Both the position numbers and the translations under genes were made by a program. From contig JADHVQ010000010.1 in the NCBI GenBank assembly GCA_016783905.1, positions 1-44,473 on the forward strand: a stretch of 44,473 nucleotides of DNA. The letters are read 5' to 3'. The notes under the pieces were generated by a model. It made no database searches and was not told the DNA's origin. It was given only the letters and a program-made list of their open reading frames with translations. The stretch comes from Bacteroidales bacterium. GTDB taxonomy: Bacteria; Bacteroidota; Bacteroidia; Bacteroidales; FEN-979. Numbering within the stretch: position 1 is the first letter of the stretch; each line of letters begins with the position of its first letter. Shown one piece after another: positions 1-8,811 of the stretch.

Positions 1-1
1 A

Positions 2-256
2 ACCGCTCAGACCTATACCGCAACCGCCACCGGTATATATGAAGTTGCGGTCACCGATACCAATGATTGTACAGAAAGGGATACCGTTCAGTTTACCCTG
101 ACCCCCATCCCTTTGGTAACCAACTTCCCGCTCGCCAAGACGATCTGCTCAGGCGACTCTACGAACATTGTGCTGACTTCTTCGGTTACCAATACGATGT
201 TTGACTGGACAGCATCTGTGCAGGAACACCTGTTACCTTCACCGCAACCCCTGTGA
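2..256 (+). CDS. C-terminal fragment of a large repeat-rich surface protein (5' end outside window)
   Basis: The frame starting at base 2 is open from the window edge to a TGA at 254-256 and encodes Thr/Ser-rich, beta-sandwich-like text (a segment ending EVAVTDTNDC, then ICSGDS, then MFDWTAS). This is typical of Ig-like or PKD-like adhesin modules of Bacteroidota. After about base 210 the residues lose this character, while the adjacent frame picks up a similar module (SICAGTPVTF). The natural end is therefore probably artificial: a deletion or frameshift joins this fragment to the downstream reading frame. Function is unknown beyond a probable exported surface protein. No catalytic motif is visible. 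Confidence 0.6.
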   Translation, partial: TAQTYTATATGIYEVAVTDTNDCTERDTVQFTLTPIPLVTNFPLAKTICSGDSTNIVLTSSVTNTMFDWTASVQEHLLPSPQPL

Positions 257-1509
257 ACGGTGGGACAAATCCTACATTCCAGTGGAAAGTCAATGGAACG
301 GATACAGGAACCAACACCCCGGTATTTACTTATATCCCCGAGAACGGTGACCGGGTTTATTGTGTTCTGACCTCCTCCTATTCAACCTGTACCACGAACA
401 ATCCCGCGACATCCGATACGATTGTCATGATTGTCAATCCCAATTTACCGGTCAGTGTTACGGTGGTCGCTTCACAGAATCCCGTTTGTGCAGGGACGAG
501 TGTAACCTTCACCGCAACCCCTGTCAACGGCGGGACCTCGCCAACGTATCAATGGAAAGTAAACGGTAACAACACGGGAACCAATTCCCCGGCGTATTCC
601 TATTCCCCCCAGCTAAACGACAGCGTCTGGTGTGTCATAACTTCAAACCTTTCGTGTGTTTCTGGTAATCCTGCCACCTCGAATAAACTAGTTATGGTCG
701 TCTCACCCATTCCGGAAGTGACTCTCTCTGCCTGTTTTGATACCGTCACAACGGTCAATGCCAAACCCTTCAGGCTCAAAGGAGGCATCCCGTTGGGAGG
801 GAGCTATTCGGGTCCCGGAGTGGATCCCATCACCGGTTATTTCAATCCGGCCATGGCGGGATTGGGGGCTAAGTCTATTACCTATTCCTACACCAACCTC
901 TACAATTGCAGCAATAATTCAATCCGCAGCATAACTGTTGTGAATGCACCTTCCTTCACCTGTGGCGATTCGATGACCGACATCCGGGATAACCAGGTCT
1001 ATCCGACCGTTCAGATCGGTAGCCAGTGCTGGATGGCGGCCAATCTCTCGTACGGCCTTGAAATCCCGGATACGATACCCCAGCGCGACAATTGCATCCC
1101 CGAAAAATATTCTCGTCCCTCGTCCTTCGTCCCTCGTCCTTCGTTCTACCAATGGGATGAATTGATGCGTTACGAAGACACGGAAGGGATCCAGGGGCTT
1201 TGTCCTCCCGGTTGGCATGTCCCTTCGGAACCGGACTGGAACCAGTTATTTGCCGTCTACCAGGGAAACGCGTTTGCCGGAAGACCTTTGCTTTATTCCG
1301 GATTTTCGGGATTCAATGCGGTCTTATCCGGCGTTGAACATTTCAACCGGAGCTGGAACTTCATCGATTTCGCTACGATGTTTTGGAGCTCCACGGCTCA
1401 CGGCCCCTGGAAGGCATGGAGTCACGGATTGAATGATTACAATTACTCGGTGTCCTATTATCCCAGTTACCGGGCGAATGCGTTTTCGGTGCGGTGTGTG
1501 CGGGATTGA
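253..1509 (+). CDS. Ig-like repeat protein with C-terminal FISUMP domain, probably the 3' part of a broken gene
   Basis: The reading frame encodes two about 90-residue Ig-like modules with near-identical cores (TPVNGG followed by QWKVNG; DNA spacing 270 bases). A linker follows, then a FISUMP (Fibrobacter succinogenes major paralogous) domain from about residue 240: TVQIGSQCWMAANL, YQWDELM, CPPGWHVPS and the terminal SVRCVRD. Such proteins are usually exported or surface proteins of unknown role. The annotated GTG start at 253 lies inside a repeat module and has no signal peptide. Homology to the second module continues upstream to about base 211, so the frame is more likely the continuation of the fragment ending at 256. 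Residues 287-298 are encoded by an intergenic-type heptamer array inserted in frame. Confidence 0.7.
   Translation: MNGGTNPTFQWKVNGTDTGTNTPVFTYIPENGDRVYCVLTSSYSTCTTNNPATSDTIVMIVNPNLPVSVTVVASQNPVCAGTSVTFTATPVNGGTSPTYQWKVNGNNTGTNSPAYSYSPQLNDSVWCVITSNLSCVSGNPATSNKLVMVVSPIPEVTLSACFDTVTTVNAKPFRLKGGIPLGGSYSGPGVDPITGYFNPAMAGLGAKSITYSYTNLYNCSNNSIRSITVVNAPSFTCGDSMTDIRDNQVYPTVQIGSQCWMAANLSYGLEIPDTIPQRDNCIPEKYSRPSSFVPRPSFYQWDELMRYEDTEGIQGLCPPGWHVPSEPDWNQLFAVYQGNAFAGRPLLYSGFSGFNAVLSGVEHFNRSWNFIDFATMFWSSTAHGPWKAWSHGLNDYNYSVSYYPSYRANAFSVRCVRD
1111..1146 (-). repeat. GACGARG heptamer array inside a coding sequence
   Basis: Read on the minus strand this is about five units of GACGAGG/GACGAAG, the same array found between genes elsewhere in the window. 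Here it occupies 12 codons of the FISUMP domain in frame ([12 protein letters not shown]), just before YQWDELM. Confidence 0.85.
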
Positions 1510-1569
1510 AGTTCGTGCAAACCAACATATTATAAGGCAAGGCTAATCTCTTTTCACATCGAGCACTGA

Positions 1570-1596
1570 TTGGCAGTCAGAATTGTTATATCTTTG
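1570..1596 (+). promoter_or_regulatory. Putative Bacteroidota promoter for DUF4290-murA
   Basis: A TATCTTTG box (TAnnTTTG) at 1589-1596 is preceded by TTG at 1570-1572. The 16-base spacing is a little short for the usual 19-21. It lies 16 bases before the ATG at 1613, implying a very short leader and excluding the more upstream in-frame start at 1583. Confidence 0.6.
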
Positions 1597-1612
1597 CACA
1601 AATTATCAACAC

Positions 1613-2242
1613 ATGGAATACAACACCACACGCGGTCCGATGGCCATTGCAGAGTATGGAAGGAACATTCAGAAGATGATTGAGTACATCACCACCATCG
1701 AAGACCATGAAAAACGCACCAAAGCAGCCAAATTTATTGTGAATGTAATGGCCCAGATGCACCCCCAGGTAAAGGAGTCAGGAGATTACAAACACAAACT
1801 CTGGGATCATCTTTACCTCATTTCCGACTTCAAACTGGATGTAGACTCACCCTATCCACCTCCTCCCCCACAGGTTCTGAGCTCCAAACCAGAATCCATC
1901 TCCTGTCATGATACCGAGATCGAATACAGGCATTACGGGAAGAACATCACCCTGATGATCGAAAAGGCAGCCATCTACGAAGAGGGGCCGGAGAAAGATG
2001 CGCTGGCGAAAGCGATTGCCAACCACATGAAAAAATCATACCTCAACTGGAACCGCGATTCGGTGACAGATGAGCTGATTGAGGAGCAACTGGGCGTCCT
2101 CTCCAAGGGAGCGTTGAAGCTGAAACAGGACATGAAGCTGGCCACCACCAGCGATATTCTTGCCCGCAATAAAAAGCGCAGGCCTTTCCGTCCAAAAGAG
2201 AACAACAGCCAGAATTACCGGGGTCGCAGAAAGCAGCAGTGA
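1613..2242 (+). CDS. DUF4290 family protein
   Basis: This 209-residue soluble protein matches the DUF4290 family, a Bacteroidota-conserved protein of unknown function. Two similar helical halves (each with YGxNI then EKAAxY/EYITTIED-type helices) flank a proline run in PYPPPPPQ. The C-terminus is basic (KKRRPFRP, then RGRRKQQ), compatible with nucleic-acid or ribosome contact, but that is inference. The ATG at 1613 was chosen because the frame's earlier start overlaps the promoter box. Its TGA overlaps the GTG of murA by four bases (GTGA), so the two are probably translationally coupled. No signal peptide or membrane segment is visible. Confidence 0.85.
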   Translation: MEYNTTRGPMAIAEYGRNIQKMIEYITTIEDHEKRTKAAKFIVNVMAQMHPQVKESGDYKHKLWDHLYLISDFKLDVDSPYPPPPPQVLSSKPESISCHDTEIEYRHYGKNITLMIEKAAIYEEGPEKDALAKAIANHMKKSYLNWNRDSVTDELIEEQLGVLSKGALKLKQDMKLATTSDILARNKKRRPFRPKENNSQNYRGRRKQQ

Positions 2243-3549
2243 GCTCGTTTGAGATTACCGGAAGAGAGAGACTATCCGGCGAGATTGTCCCCCAGGGAGC
2301 TAAAAATGAAGCCCTCCAGGTGATTTGTGCCACCCTGCTGACCAGTGAAAAGGTGACCCTCCGGAACATCCCTGTGATCCACGATGTGGTTCGGCTGATT
2401 GAACTGATGAAAACCCTCGGTGTGGAGGTCCTGCAAGAGAATGCCTCCACCTTCACCTTCCAGGCCAAAGAGGTTCGGTTTGACTACCTCCATACCGAAG
2501 ATTTCCGGAAGAAAGTAAGCTCTATGCGTGGCTCGATCATGATCCTGGGCCCGCTCCTCGGAAGGTTCGGCAAGGGATATGTGTACCTCCCCGGCGGAGA
2601 TAAAATCGGCCGTCGAAGACTGGATACGCATTTTACCGGACTGCAGAAACTAGGCGCCACCTTCAGTTACAATTCCGATCATCAATATTATGACGTTTCC
2701 GCTTCGAAACTCCAGGGCTGTTATATGCTCCTGGATGAAGCCTCTGTTACCGGAACCGCCAACATCCTGATGGCAGCGGCGCTGGCCAACGGAACCACCA
2801 CCATCTTCAACGCGGCCTGTGAACCTTACCTGGTACAGTTGTGTGGGATGCTCAACCGGATGGGAGCCCGCATTACCGGTGTAGGGTCCAACCTGCTTGC
2901 TATTGAAGGGGTGGATTCACTCCACGGATGTGAACACACGCTTCTCTCGGATATGATTGAAGTTGGAAGTTTCATTGGGCTGGCTGCCATGACGGGTTCG
3001 GAGATCACGATCCGTCATGTCAATCACCAGCACCTGGGCATCATTCCTGACGTTTTTAGAAGACTTGGAATCCAACTGGTTCAAAACGAGCATGATCTCC
3101 TGATTCCGGCACAGGATCATTACGCCGTGGAGAGCTTTATGGATGGTTCGATCATGACCATTGCCGATGCCCCCTGGCCCGGGTTCACACCCGACCTGAT
3201 CAGCATCGTACTGGTGGTAGCCACACAGGCCAAAGGGAGTGTACTGATCCATCAGAAGATGTTCGAAAGCAGGCTCTTTTTCGTAGACAAACTGATTGAC
3301 ATGGGAGCAAAGATCATTCTGTGTGACCCGCATCGTGCCACCGTCATTGGCCTGGATCACCAGGTCCCCTTGCGTGGCATCCGGATGTCGTCGCCCGATA
3401 TCCGTGCCGGTGTTGCCCTCCTGATCGCCGCCCTTTCGGCCGAAGGGACCAGTGTGATCGATAACATAGAACAGATTGACCGGGGGTATGAACACATCGA
3501 TGTCAGGCTGAACAAGCTGGGAGCCGACATCCGGCGCATCAATGGCTGA
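2239..3549 (+). CDS. murA: UDP-N-acetylglucosamine 1-carboxyvinyltransferase (MurA), Asp variant
   Basis: MurA transfers enolpyruvate from PEP to UDP-GlcNAc, the first committed cytoplasmic step of peptidoglycan synthesis. The 436-residue length and the two-lobe EPSP-synthase-like fold signatures fit: GAKNEALQV with Lys22, RGSIMILGPLLGRFG near residues 97-111, and a late APWPGFTPD segment. The active-site loop reads LPGGDKIG. Asp121 (codon 2599-2601) stands where E. coli MurA has Cys115, the residue alkylated by fosfomycin. Asp at this position is known from naturally fosfomycin-resistant MurA enzymes such as those of mycobacteria and chlamydiae. The GTG start overlaps the DUF4290 stop, which suggests coupling. 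Confidence 0.96.
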   Translation: MSSFEITGRERLSGEIVPQGAKNEALQVICATLLTSEKVTLRNIPVIHDVVRLIELMKTLGVEVLQENASTFTFQAKEVRFDYLHTEDFRKKVSSMRGSIMILGPLLGRFGKGYVYLPGGDKIGRRRLDTHFTGLQKLGATFSYNSDHQYYDVSASKLQGCYMLLDEASVTGTANILMAAALANGTTTIFNAACEPYLVQLCGMLNRMGARITGVGSNLLAIEGVDSLHGCEHTLLSDMIEVGSFIGLAAMTGSEITIRHVNHQHLGIIPDVFRRLGIQLVQNEHDLLIPAQDHYAVESFMDGSIMTIADAPWPGFTPDLISIVLVVATQAKGSVLIHQKMFESRLFFVDKLIDMGAKIILCDPHRATVIGLDHQVPLRGIRMSSPDIRAGVALLIAALSAEGTSVIDNIEQIDRGYEHIDVRLNKLGADIRRING

Positions 3550-3577
3550 CATATAAGACCTATTTAGCGAGTATTCT

Positions 3578-4156
3578 ATGCAGAAGAGACCGAAGAAAAA
3601 ATACGAAAAGACGACCTTGGATGAGGAGCTGGTTCGTGATGAAGATGCTCCTTCGACAGAGTCCTGGGAAGAGCCGGACGATACTGAATCATCGATTGAG
3701 AAGGAAGATACCGAATCTCCTGAGGAGAAGATCGCAGAGCTGAACGACCGGTTCCTGCGATTGTATTCCGAATTTGACAACTACCGGAAACGAACCCTGA
3801 AAGAGAAGATAGAGCTGAGTAAAACCGCTTCGGCCGAAGTCATCACCGATCTGCTTCCCGTTTTGGATGACTTTGAGCGTGCCATCAAGGCGTTTTCGGA
3901 AACCGGCGATTCCAATGCTTCCCTGAAAGAGGGCATCATCCTGATTTACAATAAATTTCTGAATGTTTTAACCCAGAAGGGGCTGGAACAGATGAAAACC
4001 ATCGGGGAACCGTTTGATACCGATTTCCATGAAGCAATCACCAACATTCCCGCTCCATCCCCCGATCTGAAAGGGAAGGTGGTGGATGAGATCGAGAAGG
4101 GGTACCTGTTGAACGGGAAGGTGATACGGTACGCGAAGGTAGTGGTGGGAAGTTAA
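3578..4156 (+). CDS. grpE: GrpE nucleotide exchange factor for DnaK
   Basis: GrpE releases ADP from DnaK and works in the cytoplasm with DnaJ, encoded next. The 192-residue protein has an acidic, low-complexity N-terminus (about 1-48), a long coiled-coil helix (EEKIAELNDRFLRLYSEFDNY), and the C-terminal beta domain ending GYLLNGKVIRYAKVVV, the classic GrpE signature. Only 28 bases separate it from murA, with no clear promoter box. A GACGARG array begins directly at its TAA stop and fills the gap to dnaJ. No CIRCE or other heat-shock operator was recognised. Confidence 0.96.
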   Translation: MQKRPKKKYEKTTLDEELVRDEDAPSTESWEEPDDTESSIEKEDTESPEEKIAELNDRFLRLYSEFDNYRKRTLKEKIELSKTASAEVITDLLPVLDDFERAIKAFSETGDSNASLKEGIILIYNKFLNVLTQKGLEQMKTIGEPFDTDFHEAITNIPAPSPDLKGKVVDEIEKGYLLNGKVIRYAKVVVGS

Positions 4157-4184
4157 GGACGAGGGACGAGGGACGAAGGACGAA
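4157..4184 (+). repeat. GACGARG heptamer array between grpE and dnaJ
   Basis: About four 7-base units (GACGAGG/GACGAAG) begin at the grpE stop codon and end five bases before the dnaJ ATG, filling almost the whole 33-base gap. No Shine-Dalgarno remains apart from the purine-rich repeat itself. Confidence 0.9.
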
Positions 4185-4189
4185 ATTCT

Positions 4190-5359
4190 ATGACGACAAA
4201 GAGAGACTATTACGAAATCCTTGAAATAAGCAAGAGCGCTTCGGTTGAGGAGATCAAGAAGGCTTACCGGAAGCAGGCGCTAAGATACCATCCTGATAAA
4301 AATCCGGGCGATGCAGAGGCGGAGGAGAAGTTCAAGGAGGCTGCGGAGGCCTATGAAGTGCTGAGTGATTCATCCAAGCGACAACGGTACGATCAGTTCG
4401 GACATTCCGGGTTGAGTGGATCCCACGGATTTGGTGGATTCAGCGGCGGAATGAGCATTGATGAGATCTTCCGCCATTTCGGCGACATCTTTGGCGGAGG
4501 AGGGTTTGACGACCCATTCAGCTCCTTCTTCGGAGGGGGACGCCGTCGATCAGGCCGCACCGTACACAAAGGATCTAACCTGCGGGTCAAGGTCAAACTC
4601 ACCCTGGAAGAGATCGCCCACGGGGTGGAGAAAAAGATCAAGGTGAACAAATTTGTTCAATGTTCATCCTGCACCGGTACCGGCGCAAAAGGGGGGAGCG
4701 CTTACCAGACCTGTTCTACCTGCCAGGGAAGTGGACATGTTACCCGGGTTACCTCCACCTTCCTGGGTCAGATGCAGTCGACCTCTACCTGTCCGCAATG
4801 CGGAGGTGAAGGACAGGTGATTACCGATAAATGTCATGACTGCGCCGGTAACGGCGTGGTGAAAGGGGAAGAGGTGATCTCCATAAAGATCCCTGCCGGG
4901 GTGGCTGAAGGAATGCAGCTTTCGATGAGCGGAAAAGGAAATGCGGCTGCCCGCGGGGGCGTTCCTGGAGACCTCTATATCCAGATAGATGAGATCAGTC
5001 ATGCATACTTCGAGCGGGAAGGGAATCATCTCCTTTACAACCATTTTCTCACCTTCTCCGACGCTGTGCTGGGCGCCTCCATTGAGATCCCGACCATCGA
5101 AGGGAACGTGAAAGTAAAAGTGGAGGCCGGAACACAAAGCGGGAAGATCCTGAGACTGCGTAACAAGGGATTACCCAGTGTAAATGGATATGAAGGAAAA
5201 GGAGACCTCCTGGTCACCCTGCAGATATGGACCCCAAAAACCCTTACCATAGAGGAGAAGAGCCTCCTGGAGAAGCTTGGAAAATCTCCTAATTTTCAGC
5301 CAGATCCCAGCTCCAGGGAGCGAAGTTTCTTTACGCGGGTAAAAGATTACTTTGAATAA
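4190..5359 (+). CDS. dnaJ: DnaJ (Hsp40) co-chaperone
   Basis: This is a full-length type I DnaJ of 389 residues that stimulates DnaK ATPase and delivers substrates. Visible domains: J domain (about 1-70) with the HPD motif in YHPDKN; Gly/Phe-rich linker (about 71-125); a zinc-binding domain with four CxxCxGxG-type repeats ([32 protein letters not shown], about residues 155-230); then the C-terminal substrate-binding domains. It follows grpE in the same orientation, a common chaperone pair. The ABC transporter gene starts three bases after its stop, so the transcript may run on. Confidence 0.97.
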   Translation: MTTKRDYYEILEISKSASVEEIKKAYRKQALRYHPDKNPGDAEAEEKFKEAAEAYEVLSDSSKRQRYDQFGHSGLSGSHGFGGFSGGMSIDEIFRHFGDIFGGGGFDDPFSSFFGGGRRRSGRTVHKGSNLRVKVKLTLEEIAHGVEKKIKVNKFVQCSSCTGTGAKGGSAYQTCSTCQGSGHVTRVTSTFLGQMQSTSTCPQCGGEGQVITDKCHDCAGNGVVKGEEVISIKIPAGVAEGMQLSMSGKGNAAARGGVPGDLYIQIDEISHAYFEREGNHLLYNHFLTFSDAVLGASIEIPTIEGNVKVKVEAGTQSGKILRLRNKGLPSVNGYEGKGDLLVTLQIWTPKTLTIEEKSLLEKLGKSPNFQPDPSSRERSFFTRVKDYFE

Positions 5360-5362
5360 CCG

Positions 5363-6289
5363 ATGGATCTCTTTTCGGCCTCGCATATCACCAAACAATT
5401 CGCTGCCCATAAAGCGCTTAATGAAGTCTCTATCGCCGTTCCGGAAGGAAGCATTTTCGGACTGCTCGGGCCGAACGGGGCCGGCAAAACCACCCTGATC
5501 AGGATCATCAACCAGATCATTGCTCCCGATGCCGGGGAGCTTTTTTTTCAGGGGAGGAAACTCCTTCCACAGGATGTGGAACAAATTGGATACCTGCCTG
5601 AGGAGCGCGGATTGTATAAGAAGATGAAGGTAGGTGAACAGGCGCTCTACCTGGCTCAGTTGAAAGGACTCTCCCGCCAGGAAGCCGGGAAGAGGTTGAC
5701 CTACTGGTTTTCCAACTTCGGGATTACGAGCTGGTGGAACAGGAAGGTGGAAGAGCTTTCCAAAGGGATGCAACAAAAGGTTCAGTTTATTATTACGGTG
5801 ATCCACCAACCCCGATTGTTGATCTTCGACGAGCCCTTCAGCGGTTTTGATCCCATCAATGTGAACCTGCTGAAGGAGGAGATCCTGAACCTCAAAGCCG
5901 CAGGTTCCACCATCATCTTTTCTACTCACAACATGGCTTCTGTGGAGGAGTTGTGCGATCATATCGCGCTAATCAATAACGCCAGGAAAATACTCGATGG
6001 CAACGTAAAAGCGATCAAGAAACAGTATTCCACCAACACCTTCGAAGTTCGGTTCAACACCTTTGGCCAGGATCTCCGGGCACTCCTTCCCGGATCTTTC
6101 GAGATCCTGGAAACAGGAATGGATGAAGCGCTGCGGATAGCCCGGATCAGGCTTCCTGAGGATGCCGGACCGAATGATTTACTAGCCCTGTTGATGCCCC
6201 ATGCAACCATCCATTCGCTGAACGAGATCATTCCCAGTATGAATGACATCTTCATTCGTGTGGTTACAGAGAAGGAGGCAGCCCTGTGA
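5363..6289 (+). CDS. ABC transporter ATP-binding protein (NatA-like exporter)
   Basis: This 308-residue ATPase has Walker A GPNGAGKTT near residue 36, the signature ELSKGMQQK, Walker B LLIFDEP, and the switch His in STHNM. A C-terminal extension of about 80 residues is of the DUF4162 type found in Na+/drug ABC-2 exporter ATPases. It energises the permease encoded by the next gene, with which it overlaps by four bases (GTGA). Substrate is not predictable from sequence; NatA-like sodium export is a family label only. It lies three bases after dnaJ. Confidence 0.92.
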   Translation: MDLFSASHITKQFAAHKALNEVSIAVPEGSIFGLLGPNGAGKTTLIRIINQIIAPDAGELFFQGRKLLPQDVEQIGYLPEERGLYKKMKVGEQALYLAQLKGLSRQEAGKRLTYWFSNFGITSWWNRKVEELSKGMQQKVQFIITVIHQPRLLIFDEPFSGFDPINVNLLKEEILNLKAAGSTIIFSTHNMASVEELCDHIALINNARKILDGNVKAIKKQYSTNTFEVRFNTFGQDLRALLPGSFEILETGMDEALRIARIRLPEDAGPNDLLALLMPHATIHSLNEIIPSMNDIFIRVVTEKEAAL

Positions 6290-7653
6290 AAAAGATCCTT
6301 CTCATCATCCGTAGGGAGTACCTCACACGTGTAAAAAAAAGGTCGTTTATCATCATGACCATCCTGGGGCCGTTACTGATGGCCGGCATTGTGATTGTCC
6401 CCATTTATATTGCCACTACTACCAACGAAACAAAACAGATTGGAGTGATCGACGAAACCGGGTTCTTCTATCAGAAGTTCAAAGACTCTGATAACATCCG
6501 GTTTCATTACCTCGAAACAACTATCTGGAGTGCCAAGGAGACATTTGGAAACAGCGATGACTATGCCCTGCTCTACATTCCTAAGACAGAGATCGCTTTG
6601 CCTACCAATGCCATCCTCTATGCGGGGACACAGGTCAACATCAACGTGAAAAGCTACATCCGGAATGTCATGTCCAAACGGATCGAAGACCTGAAGCTGG
6701 AAGCACAGTTGCGCGATCTGACCCGTGAGGATGCTACCCCGATAGATGTAAACGATCTCCTCCGGTCAATCAAAACATCGGTGGATCTCAGCACCATCAA
6801 GATCGGACCCGATGGCCAGGAAGAGAAGAGTTACACGGAGGTGAGCATGGTGCTTGCCTTTTTCGGGGCTATCCTGATCTATTTTTTCATCTTCATGTTC
6901 GGTTCACAGGTGATGCGTGGTGTGATCGAAGAGAAGACCAGCCGGATTGTAGAGGTGATCATCTCCTCTGTGAAGCCCTTCCAGCTGATGATGGGAAAGA
7001 TCGTCGGCGTTGCCCTGGTGGGATTGACCCAATTTGCGTTGTGGGTGGTGCTTACATTTATCATCATTACCGCTGTAACCTCTACGTTTACCGGAACGAC
7101 CCTGTCTGAAACCACTACCCAGCAGATGATGGAATCCCCTGCCGGATCGTTTGATCCTGGTCAGGTGATCAGGATGGCTCCTGAGTCTCAACCGGAAGAG
7201 GGAGTGAATGAGGTGATGGCTGCCATCAACAGCATCGACTTCCCGGTGATGATCGGCTCATTCCTCTTCTTCTTCCTGTTCGGCTACCTGATGTATGCCG
7301 CGCTCTTTGCCGCGATTGGAGGGGCGGTCGATAGCGAAGCCGATACCCAGCAATTTATATTACCCCTCACTGCTCCCCTGATCCTGGCTATCGTGGTGGC
7401 CCAGTTCATCGTTCAGGAACCGAATGGCCCTATGGCTTTCTGGCTCTCCCTGGTTCCCTTCACCTCCCCGGTAGTGATGATGATCCGGATTCCGTTTGGC
7501 GTCCCCTATTACGAGGTCGCTCTCTCTATGGCATTGTTGCTACTTGGATTTCTGGTTACGACCTGGCTAGCGGCAAAAATCTACCGGACAGGAATATTGA
7601 TGTATGGGAAGAAGATCAGTTATAAGGAGCTGTGGAAGTGGCTGAAGTATTGA
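6286..7653 (+). CDS. ABC-2 type permease (NatB-like)
   Basis: This 455-residue integral membrane protein has the ABC-2 exporter layout: an N-terminal membrane segment after RREYLTRVKKRSF, a large extracytoplasmic domain (about 50-185), then five or more C-terminal membrane segments starting near residue 190. The text EEKTSRIVEVIISSVKPF between early segments is the conserved ABC-2 coupling region. The GTG start overlaps the ATPase stop (GTGA), so the pair should form one exporter. Substrate is unknown. A short ATTATTGCC array follows within 15 bases of the stop. Confidence 0.9.
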   Translation: MKKILLIIRREYLTRVKKRSFIIMTILGPLLMAGIVIVPIYIATTTNETKQIGVIDETGFFYQKFKDSDNIRFHYLETTIWSAKETFGNSDDYALLYIPKTEIALPTNAILYAGTQVNINVKSYIRNVMSKRIEDLKLEAQLRDLTREDATPIDVNDLLRSIKTSVDLSTIKIGPDGQEEKSYTEVSMVLAFFGAILIYFFIFMFGSQVMRGVIEEKTSRIVEVIISSVKPFQLMMGKIVGVALVGLTQFALWVVLTFIIITAVTSTFTGTTLSETTTQQMMESPAGSFDPGQVIRMAPESQPEEGVNEVMAAINSIDFPVMIGSFLFFFLFGYLMYAALFAAIGGAVDSEADTQQFILPLTAPLILAIVVAQFIVQEPNGPMAFWLSLVPFTSPVVMMIRIPFGVPYYEVALSMALLLLGFLVTTWLAAKIYRTGILMYGKKISYKELWKWLKY

Positions 7654-7667
7654 GTCATTGCACATTA

Positions 7668-7695
7668 TTGCCATTATTGCCATTATTGCCAAAAT
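7668..7695 (+). repeat. ATTATTGCC nonamer tandem array
   Basis: Three copies of a 9-base unit (ATTATTGCC) sit between the ABC permease and the next promoter. The core ATTGCCAT recurs in the array after prfA at 19681. Confidence 0.8.
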
Positions 7696-7722
7696 TATAA
7701 AGGGTCTGGAAAGAATTTCTTG

Positions 7723-7730
7723 TATTTTTG
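7723..7730 (+). promoter_or_regulatory. -7 promoter box for the DHS-like gene
   Basis: TATTTTTG matches TAnnTTTG and lies 22 bases before the ATG at 7753. No good TTG -33 element is visible. The match rules out the upstream in-frame TTG at 7720 as translation start. Confidence 0.55.
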
Positions 7731-7752
7731 GATAAAATTGAACGTTCTGCAC

Positions 7753-8781
7753 ATGAACAAGAGCGATAAAAAATCATTGTTAAAAGATGAGATTAAGCAT
7801 ATTGATATCAAGGCCATCGATTCTACTCCGATCATTGACTCGATGCGAGACATGTCCTTTACCTCCCGCGACACCGCAGCAGCTGCTGATATCCTGAACC
7901 GGATGATAAATGATGATGGTTGTACAATCTTTCTTACTCTTGCCGGAAGTACAAGCGCTGGAGGATGTATGCAGGCCTATGTCGAAATGGTCAAAAACAA
8001 CATGGTGGATGTCATCGTGGCTACCGGAGCTTCGATTGTGGATATGGACTTTTTCGAAGCACTGGGATTCAAGCATTATAAGGGCTCTCCCTATGCAAAT
8101 GACAAGGAGTTACGGGAACATTATATCGATCGGATTTATGATACCTACATCGATGAAGAGGAGCTTCAGGTATGCGATATGACCATCGGTAAGATTGCAG
8201 ATTCCCTTGAACCCAGGCCCTATTCATCCCGTGAGTTTATCATGGAGATGGGGAGATACCTGACAAAACATGCCAAGAAAAGTGATTCCCTGGTGCAAAC
8301 CTGCTTTGAATTCAACGTGCCGATATTCTGTCCTGCCTTCAGCGATAGCAGTGCCGGTTTTGGTCTTGTCAAGCACCAGTGGGACAATCCTGAAAAGCAT
8401 CTTTCCATCGATTCCGTAGCTGATTTTCTGGAGCTGACAAAGATAAAAATGGCTGCAAAAACCTCCGGTCTCTTTATGATCGGAGGAGGTGTTCCAAAGA
8501 ATTTTATTCAGGATACGGTCATCTGCGCAGAAGTGCTTGGGAAAGATGTCCCCATGCATAAATATGCCGTTCAGATAACGGTGGCTGATCCCAGGGATGG
8601 AGCCTGCTCCAGTTCTACATTGAAAGAGGCATCATCCTGGGGGAAAGTAGATACCGTTTACGAACAGATGGTTTATGCTGAAGCCACCTCTGTTGCACCT
8701 CTTATCATCAGCTATATCTACCATAAAAAAGATTGGGAAAAGCGCAAACGCTACCACTGGTCAGACCTCTTTACCAAATAA
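7753..8781 (+). CDS. Deoxyhypusine-synthase-like protein, probable polyamine enzyme
   Basis: This 342-residue protein belongs to the deoxyhypusine synthase fold: NAD-binding region LAGSTSAGG, VIVATGASIVD, and GGGVPKN with Lys249 where human DHS has its catalytic Lys329, followed by SSWGKV. Bacteria lack the eIF5A substrate of true DHS, and bacterial relatives are known or proposed to transfer aminobutyl groups to small amines, for example in homospermidine synthesis. The convergent arginine decarboxylase 31 bases away makes agmatine- or putrescine-derived polyamines the likely chemistry. The exact substrate is inference. It is cytosolic, with no signal peptide. The ATG at 7753 is preferred over a TTG inside the promoter. 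Confidence 0.88.
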   Translation: MNKSDKKSLLKDEIKHIDIKAIDSTPIIDSMRDMSFTSRDTAAAADILNRMINDDGCTIFLTLAGSTSAGGCMQAYVEMVKNNMVDVIVATGASIVDMDFFEALGFKHYKGSPYANDKELREHYIDRIYDTYIDEEELQVCDMTIGKIADSLEPRPYSSREFIMEMGRYLTKHAKKSDSLVQTCFEFNVPIFCPAFSDSSAGFGLVKHQWDNPEKHLSIDSVADFLELTKIKMAAKTSGLFMIGGGVPKNFIQDTVICAEVLGKDVPMHKYAVQITVADPRDGACSSSTLKEASSWGKVDTVYEQMVYAEATSVAPLIISYIYHKKDWEKRKRYHWSDLFTK

Positions 8782-8811
8782 CGGCAACAAATGTGCAATG
8801 TTGCGCAATAT

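Noticed and set aside
2917-3780. Minus-strand open frame of 287 codons opposite murA and grpE
   Set aside because: Antisense to two clear family members, with no recognisable domain.
7720-7752. Upstream TTG start for the DHS-like gene
   Set aside because: It overlaps the TATTTTTG -7 box, so it would not be in the transcript.
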